Position numbers and translations under genes: made by a program
Notes under the pieces: model-generated
Database searches by the model: none
Told to the model about the DNA's origin: nothing
The model's input: the letters and a program-made list of their open reading frames with translations, nothing else
NCBI RefSeq assembly: GCF_038502225.1
Contig: NC_091369.1
Coordinates: 4,646,471 to 4,710,470, forward strand
Length of the DNA stretch: 64,000 nucleotides
Source of the DNA: Cherax quadricarinatus
Lineage: Eukaryota > Arthropoda > Malacostraca > Decapoda > Parastacidae
Direction of reading: 5' to 3'
In this document: positions 58,805 through 64,000 of the stretch, in pieces
Layout: every line of letters begins with the position of its first letter
How positions within the stretch are numbered: the stretch's first letter is position 1

Positions 58805-61311
58805 AATACCAAATATGAGAAAAAAAACCACTGGTATCTTCTGTGCACTATTTTTAATCTTTCACCATTTCAAACATCACTTACCATTTCAAATATAGAT
58901 TTTTGTTCTAGTAAATCAAAAATATATAATATATATAAAACATATCAGTCATTTGTTTCTACAAGAACAATACTCCATTGGTATATTTTGCATGCTCAAT
59001 GTGAATTATACAAGTGATTATGCATGCAGTTTAGCTGCTATAATTTAACCTAGCTGCTTTGTTAATGAAAATCAAAATGTCTATTTCTACTCTCCTATCA
59101 TATGCTGTATAAAACTAGACATGTACTCGATATCTTTGAAGGTACCAACGGAAATTTCACTTTTTTTTGTACATTGTTTGTGCAAACCTCCATGCAGACC
59201 ACAGTGTGCTTTCACAGAATACAGGAGGGTCCTGCATATACAGAACCAACCTTTAGTGTTGCACGTCTTTGTTTACTTTTAACTGGGCTATTCTTCCACT
59301 TGCTGGTGCATGATACAATGAACAATGGCTCAATTTGTAGCCAACAAAAACGTGGAACACAGAACAGGTGCGTATGTGAGGGGGCCCTCCTGTAATTGGC
59401 TCTGGTAAAAGTTCTAACTTAAACAAAAAAAAAACCTGTACTGCATTTTTTGCAATGAAGACATCTGTATTGAGCAAATGCAACACAACACTTATGGATT
59501 AATACTGACATTGCTAGCCGTTGTTATCACACAGTAACCGCCGAGCACACAACGCAAAAATTCACTTTAAAGAACTCGTTGCACCAGCATTTATATGCAG
59601 TTTAGACAAGAATGAAACCTCTACAATGTCATTTAAGTCTTAAAAAATAGTGTAGTGATATGTAAAAAGTCTAAAAACTATTACAACTATATTGTGAATA
59701 AGACTTGGCAACTGTGCATTTGAAAACAGTTAAAAACCACTTTGCAAAACTCTTAGGCTTGACACTTAGAAATTTTTATCAGTGCACCATGAGCTTTAAT
59801 CTTGCATTTTTAAGTTAATGATAAATAAGAATAGTTCATAAATGCATATCGCAGAATTCTGAAACTAAGAAATTAAACAAAAATGAAAAACAAAATTTAA
59901 AATTCAATTCAACACTGTATGACCCTTGTGGGTTTAGATCTTAGTTACGATTATAATAATTCAATTAAAGTATCATTACCAATAAATTCCATGTAGTACA
60001 CACAAGAGCTGAATTACAAATACAGTATTTTAATATCAAAGAAATTAAGCTTTTTTGTGAAATTTACTAAACTTTTCATTTAAATAATGGTACTATTACA
60101 TACTGCAAAACTGAGATGAATAGAATTAGTTGTATATAAATGCATTTTTAATATATGTATCTAATGCCCTAAAATTCAACTGCAATAGTTAAGATGCTAT
60201 AGCAACTTATAAAGCAACATTGTGAAAATCATTACCATTGTTTTGGACATAAATATCACCTGTATTGTTGCCTATGTAAAAATTTGGAAAAAAAAAAAAA
60301 GACACGCTAAAATAAATTTTCATGCCTAATGTCTGAATCTGTTATTAATGTGGTAAACCATTTACTGATTTGCTGCTTGTAAGGGGTCATTTTCCCACTA
60401 TGTAAAGGAAGACTTGCCTAGAGAAAATTCAAATTCAGTAAACCCTCTATTTAAGAGACTTTGTAAATGCAGAACAAAATCTGCTGGGTTAATGGACACA
60501 GAAACAACTGATTAAGTCCATTTACCCTTTGAGTTTCAAGAGTCTTTAGTGATAAGAGTCCAGCCATCAATCACCATTTTCATTATCATTTTCCATGTCT
60601 GAGTGCTAACCCCATAGGTTCCCCCCCTGCCCCTATTAATAAGAACAAACCCTTGCTTTAACTATTACATATTACATTCCATAACTAAAAAAAACAATCT
60701 GAAAAGCTAAACTGAAACACTAAAGTACAATACACTGAAATTAATCAAACAATTTACCCATATCTAATTTCAGAAGTTCATTATACTGAGGTCAATTATA
60801 TCAAGGTCTGTTAAACTGAGCGTTTACTGTATTAATCTCAACCAGTAGTTGAAAAATATTTGGAAAACTATGAAACTTAATATAAAATTACATACATACA
60901 TACATTTAATTGTCTTGATCCACACTCAAATGAAAGGAAACTCAACAAGTGATATACCATTGAGGACATTTAAAATGTTAAAAAGGCTAAGCACATTACC
61001 AAGGAAACTATTTAAATACATTAAATTACTCCCAAGTTTAAGTTATACTGGAATGTGTATGAACTAAGACATCCGGTCTTAAATTCATAATACCAGCAGT
61101 AGAACACACAAAATTGGAAGAACAGTTTTCAAGAACCAACTGCGATGTCTTGCACAGTTTATTACAGTTCAATGAGATTCAATAACTATGTTAAAAATAT
61201 AAACTATAATTTACTCGACTTTACAGCCTGACATTACCTTGATATTGTTCACAAAATCACTCATTACTGTACTCCCTCATGATCCACAAGTTCTGTAACC
61301 ACTATTTGTGC
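58805..61311. other. AT-rich intergenic region
   Basis: About 2.5 kb with no gene, long domain-bearing frame or structured repeat that I can recognise, apart from a SINE-like scrap near 59920-59960 (tgtatgacccttgtgggttt). Confidence 0.5.
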
Positions 61312-61436
61312 TATCCACAAGCTATGTCTGATGTCCAACCCCACAGTTACGGATTATTTCTGGTATCCACAAGCTATGTCTGACGTCCAACCCCACAGTT
61401 ACGGATTATTTCTGCTATCCACGAGCTATGGCATCC
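61312..61436. repeat. 52-bp tandem repeat, about 2.4 units
   Basis: Units begin 'tatccacaagctatgtctga' at 61312 and 61364, with a partial third unit at 61416. It may lie in the 3' UTR of the minus-strand peroxidase gene. Confidence 0.85.
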
Positions 61437-62237
61437 TACTCTACATAGTATCACTGAATTTCAGCAAACCACTGAGGATTAAGTGCACACATCTTAACCC
61501 ATAGCAACCTGTCTGCAGGTGCTTCTGTCTCCCCAACTTGTGCTGAGCATCTGACTGTGTGAAACATTGTAGATGAATGGTTCAAAGAACCGACACGTGA
61601 AACATTTTAAGTTTTCCCACAGCTTAGGCCTTCCGGTTTTCATCATGGATTTTATCACTACTGAGGGCCTGTAGGGATCTCAGGGAAATTTCTAAGAGTG
61701 GTTTTTCTTTGACATTCATAATTTAATGAGGTTTTAACTGATGCTGGTTATCTGAACTATCTGATAGTGTGCATCTGCATTGTGTTTTCTGTTGACAGTT
61801 TAACGGTTTGTTAATTTCATCTCTATCATGTGTGCATGTATTTTGAAAATATTTATATTGTTAAGAGTGCCAATAATCTACACGGTCACAATGCTCTTAA
61901 AACTGGCTTTCAATTAGCAAGATAATTTCAGATCAACAACGTGCTGACATGTTATGAATTACTGATTGATCAATTCATAATAACTGACAAGCTGTGCAAA
62001 TGGAGTAATACCACATAAATAACACCTATGTACAGGGGACAGGACCCCAAACTCTGTTTTCCAATTAAAATATGGGGTCCACAGGCAAGTTTTCTAACCC
62101 TGACCATCTCATGGATAACATACTTCACAGATCATGAGGTAGTAGAGTGCTTGATGTACAACTACTAAGTACTCATTATGCATTAGGCTAAATATCATCT
62201 TCAAATGCTGCCACGACAGAATGTTAATTTACAGTCC
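61437..62237 (-). other. probable 3' UTR of the peroxidase gene
   Basis: Lies directly downstream (minus strand) of the stop codon at 62238-62240. Non-coding. I could not assign the polyadenylation site. Confidence 0.4.
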
Positions 62238-62449
62238 TTACAACTCATCTTTGGAAGCATCTGTAGTGCTTGATGCAAAATTCTTGCTGTCATCTGGCTT
62301 GGATGCTCCCTTGGCCTTATCTACAGCTGCCTGGATATCGTCAAAAACTTCCTCGATGGATGTGCGTGTCCCCCAAGCCTTGACAGTGTGACCAGTCTCA
62401 TCTACCAGATACTTGTAAAAATTCCAATCTGGTACCACAGATGATTCCT
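62238..62449 (-). CDS. GPX7/8-like glutathione peroxidase, last exon (KDEL end)
   Basis: Minus-strand exon after the acceptor caacag|; its first two bases complete a Glu codon from the upstream exon. It reads EESSVVPDWNFYKYLVDETG, with the conserved WNF whose Trp and Asn belong to the GPx catalytic tetrad, then AWGTRTSIEEVFDDIQ. A Lys/Ser/Asp-rich tail ends in KDEL and TAA. KDEL is an ER retention signal; vertebrate GPX7 and GPX8 end in similar tetrapeptides. By family, such enzymes reduce peroxides in the ER lumen and can pass oxidising power to protein disulfide isomerase. Confidence 0.9.
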
Positions 62450-62589
62450 CTGTTGAAATGATTACATTTTAGTACAAGAAAATAGATCTCTGCATATGCA
62501 ATAAAATGTTTTAGCACATTTAAAGGAGGGGTTTGGGATATTGGCTGTTTGGAATGACATCTAAACTGTCATATCTAGGCAACTCTGCA

Positions 62590-62690
62590 AAGACAGTGAT
62601 TATGTGTGGATGATGGTGAAAGCGTTTTTCTTTTTTGGGTCACCCTGCCTTGGTGGGAGACAGCCGGAGTGTTGAAAAAGAAAAAACAAA
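62590..62690 (+). mobile_element. RTE-like LINE 3' tail in a peroxidase intron
   Basis: Matches the RTE 3' end: 'gatggtgaaagcgtttttct', 'gtcaccctgccttggtggga'. It is plus-oriented, opposite to the host gene, and lies within the 1.2-kb intron 62450-63676. Confidence 0.75.
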
Positions 62691-62759
62691 ATTGTCAGAA
62701 ATTCTACCAACATTATTAGAACAGTTTTTTTCATCTGAATACCAGAAAATATAAAACTG

Positions 62760-63200
62760 GAAACAGAAGTGATGAGATAATTTTAAAATGATCAGTTTCT
62801 CAGCTTTGAAACAAGGCAATCAGTCCCTCAGTCAAAGTAAAAGCACGAGGCCAGACCTTGAATGCTGGAACAGAGGTGAAGTGTAGCAGCTGAACACTTG
62901 TCTGACACAACATCATCAGGGTATCTTCATACACGAAATGTTTGCAACTCTATTGCTAGCATCTGTTTAGCATGACCTACTTTTACTAGTGGGCCCCACC
63001 CACCTGTGACATCAACTCTGGCTTCCACTACCTCAGGTCTGGCCCTATGCCACCACTTATCAAGGCTTAGGGGACTGATCACCTCAAAGTTACCTCATCA
63101 CTTCTACTGCCTCCAGTGTTATCTCCTGAAATCTGTTGTGCAGGCAAAAAGGCTTTGCCAGCAGATACCCAAGCACTGCACATGCGTCGTATTCATTGCT
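62760..63200. repeat. decayed foldback-family remnants in a peroxidase intron
   Basis: Contains the family's internal motif (caatcagtccctcagtcaaa) and arm-like pieces ('atcatcagggtatcttcata', 'agatacccaagcactgcaca') in opposite orientations, but the arms are heavily diverged. Confidence 0.45.
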
Positions 63201-63676
63201 GCATTCTATCCTGCAACACAATGTACTCTCGTGTATCTTAGGGTGATAATTTACCCTGCTGGCTCTTATGGAAATGAAAGCATAGTTTCTCAAGAGTGGT
63301 GCAGATGAACCCCTATATTTTACATATTATACCGGGTTTCCTTTTGTGAAATGAGCCAGAAACAAATCTACAGTACGCATTTCTCAATGTCTTGAGGAGC
63401 ACCATGATGAGCACTTAAGTTCATAGTTCTGAGAAAAAGTGGGATATACAGATATTGATAGTACTTATACAGCATTTCAAATTGGTATTACTACATGAAA
63501 AAAAATTGATAAAATTAAAGCATCTGAATAATAAAAACAAAGAAAATATAAAAGAATAAATATAAAGAAACCAGCAAAGATAAATGTTCTACTGAACTTT
63601 CATGATTAATCCCATAATATCTAAACCTCAATTTTACAATATTTCATAATGGACTAAAAAGAAAATTTATGCATAC

Positions 63677-63856
63677 CAATGAGTCTCTTAAAGGCTGGAT
63701 CGGCATGCTCTCCGATCACATTAATCTTGTTGAAAATTGGAAACTCCACATCAAACTCTGAGGTAACAAAGTCAATTATCTCTGACATGTCTGACAATTC
63801 CTGATCACCAAACTGGCTGCAAGGGAATGCAAGAACAGAGAAGAAACCTCCAAAGC
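63677..63856 (-). CDS. GPX7/8-like glutathione peroxidase, penultimate exon
   Basis: A 180-bp minus-strand exon between the acceptor ttccag| and the donor attg|gtatgc. It encodes GFGGFFSVLAFPCSQFGDQE, with the conserved FPCxQFG block of glutathione peroxidases, then EFPIFNKINVIGEHADPAF. The phase joins the last exon exactly (G plus AG gives Glu). The exon with the catalytic Cys or Sec and the signal peptide lies beyond 64000, so the gene is cut by the window edge. Confidence 0.9.
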
Positions 63857-64000
63857 CTGGAAAAAAGCAGGAATAAATTAACACTTCTTCCACATATATT
63901 AGAAAGTAACAGCTACATATTAGATTCATGAGGAAATATTAAAAACATTGTGGGTATATAGCATCTAGAAAACAGGAGGTAATTGAGTTTACCGAAGGGC

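Noticed and set aside
59102..59395. 97-residue frame in the intergenic region
   Set aside because: No recognisable domain, AT-rich context, no splice or expression evidence.

Overview
The window is nuclear DNA from an animal with long introns and many repeats. It has no bacterial-type gene layout. The repeats (tRNA-headed SINEs with a conserved body, three LINE families, foldback elements) look to me like those of decapod crustaceans, possibly a crayfish. That taxonomic call rests on memory of such repeats and was not tested by search.

Three host genes can be supported. (1) Plus strand, 2935-45527: a gene I assembled from eight exons with GT-AG borders and matching phases. It encodes a 598-residue membrane-associated acyltransferase of the wax ester synthase/DGAT (WS/DGAT) family, with an HHAIGDG active-site motif. 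Intron 1 alone is 33.9 kb and intron 5 is 4.1 kb; both are filled with retroelements. (2) Plus strand, 53825-55342: a single-exon type II membrane glycosyltransferase of the GT92 (DUF23) family. (3) Minus strand, 62238-63856 and beyond the right edge: the last two coding exons of a GPX7/GPX8-like glutathione peroxidase ending in KDEL, a predicted ER-lumen enzyme.

Layout: 1-2500 SINEs, a LINE tail and nested foldback elements; 2935-3821 exon 1; 3822-37758 intron 1, holding a decayed tandem copy of the exon 1 end split by a Tx1-like LINE, a CR1-group LINE containing an RTE LINE that itself contains a foldback element, further Tx1-like copies (one full length with both ORFs open, inserted head-to-head into another), a 223-bp direct repeat around that pair, and a second CR1-group copy; 37759-45527 exons 2-8; 45528-53800 CR1-group and RTE remnants, foldback copy 3 and a 57-bp minisatellite; 53825-55342 the GT92 gene; 55343-62237 intergenic DNA with a large inverted repeat, a piggyBac-like MITE and small tandem repeats; 62238-64000 the GPx end.

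The three host genes show no obvious shared pathway. The most interesting points are the foldback family (13-14 bp target duplications and a 3' hairpin that appears conserved by compensation), the exon 1 duplication, the 223-bp duplication around a LINE, the in-frame stop shared by two CR1-group copies, and the KDEL-ending peroxidase. I found no CRISPR array, operon-like system or stand-alone tRNA/rRNA gene.
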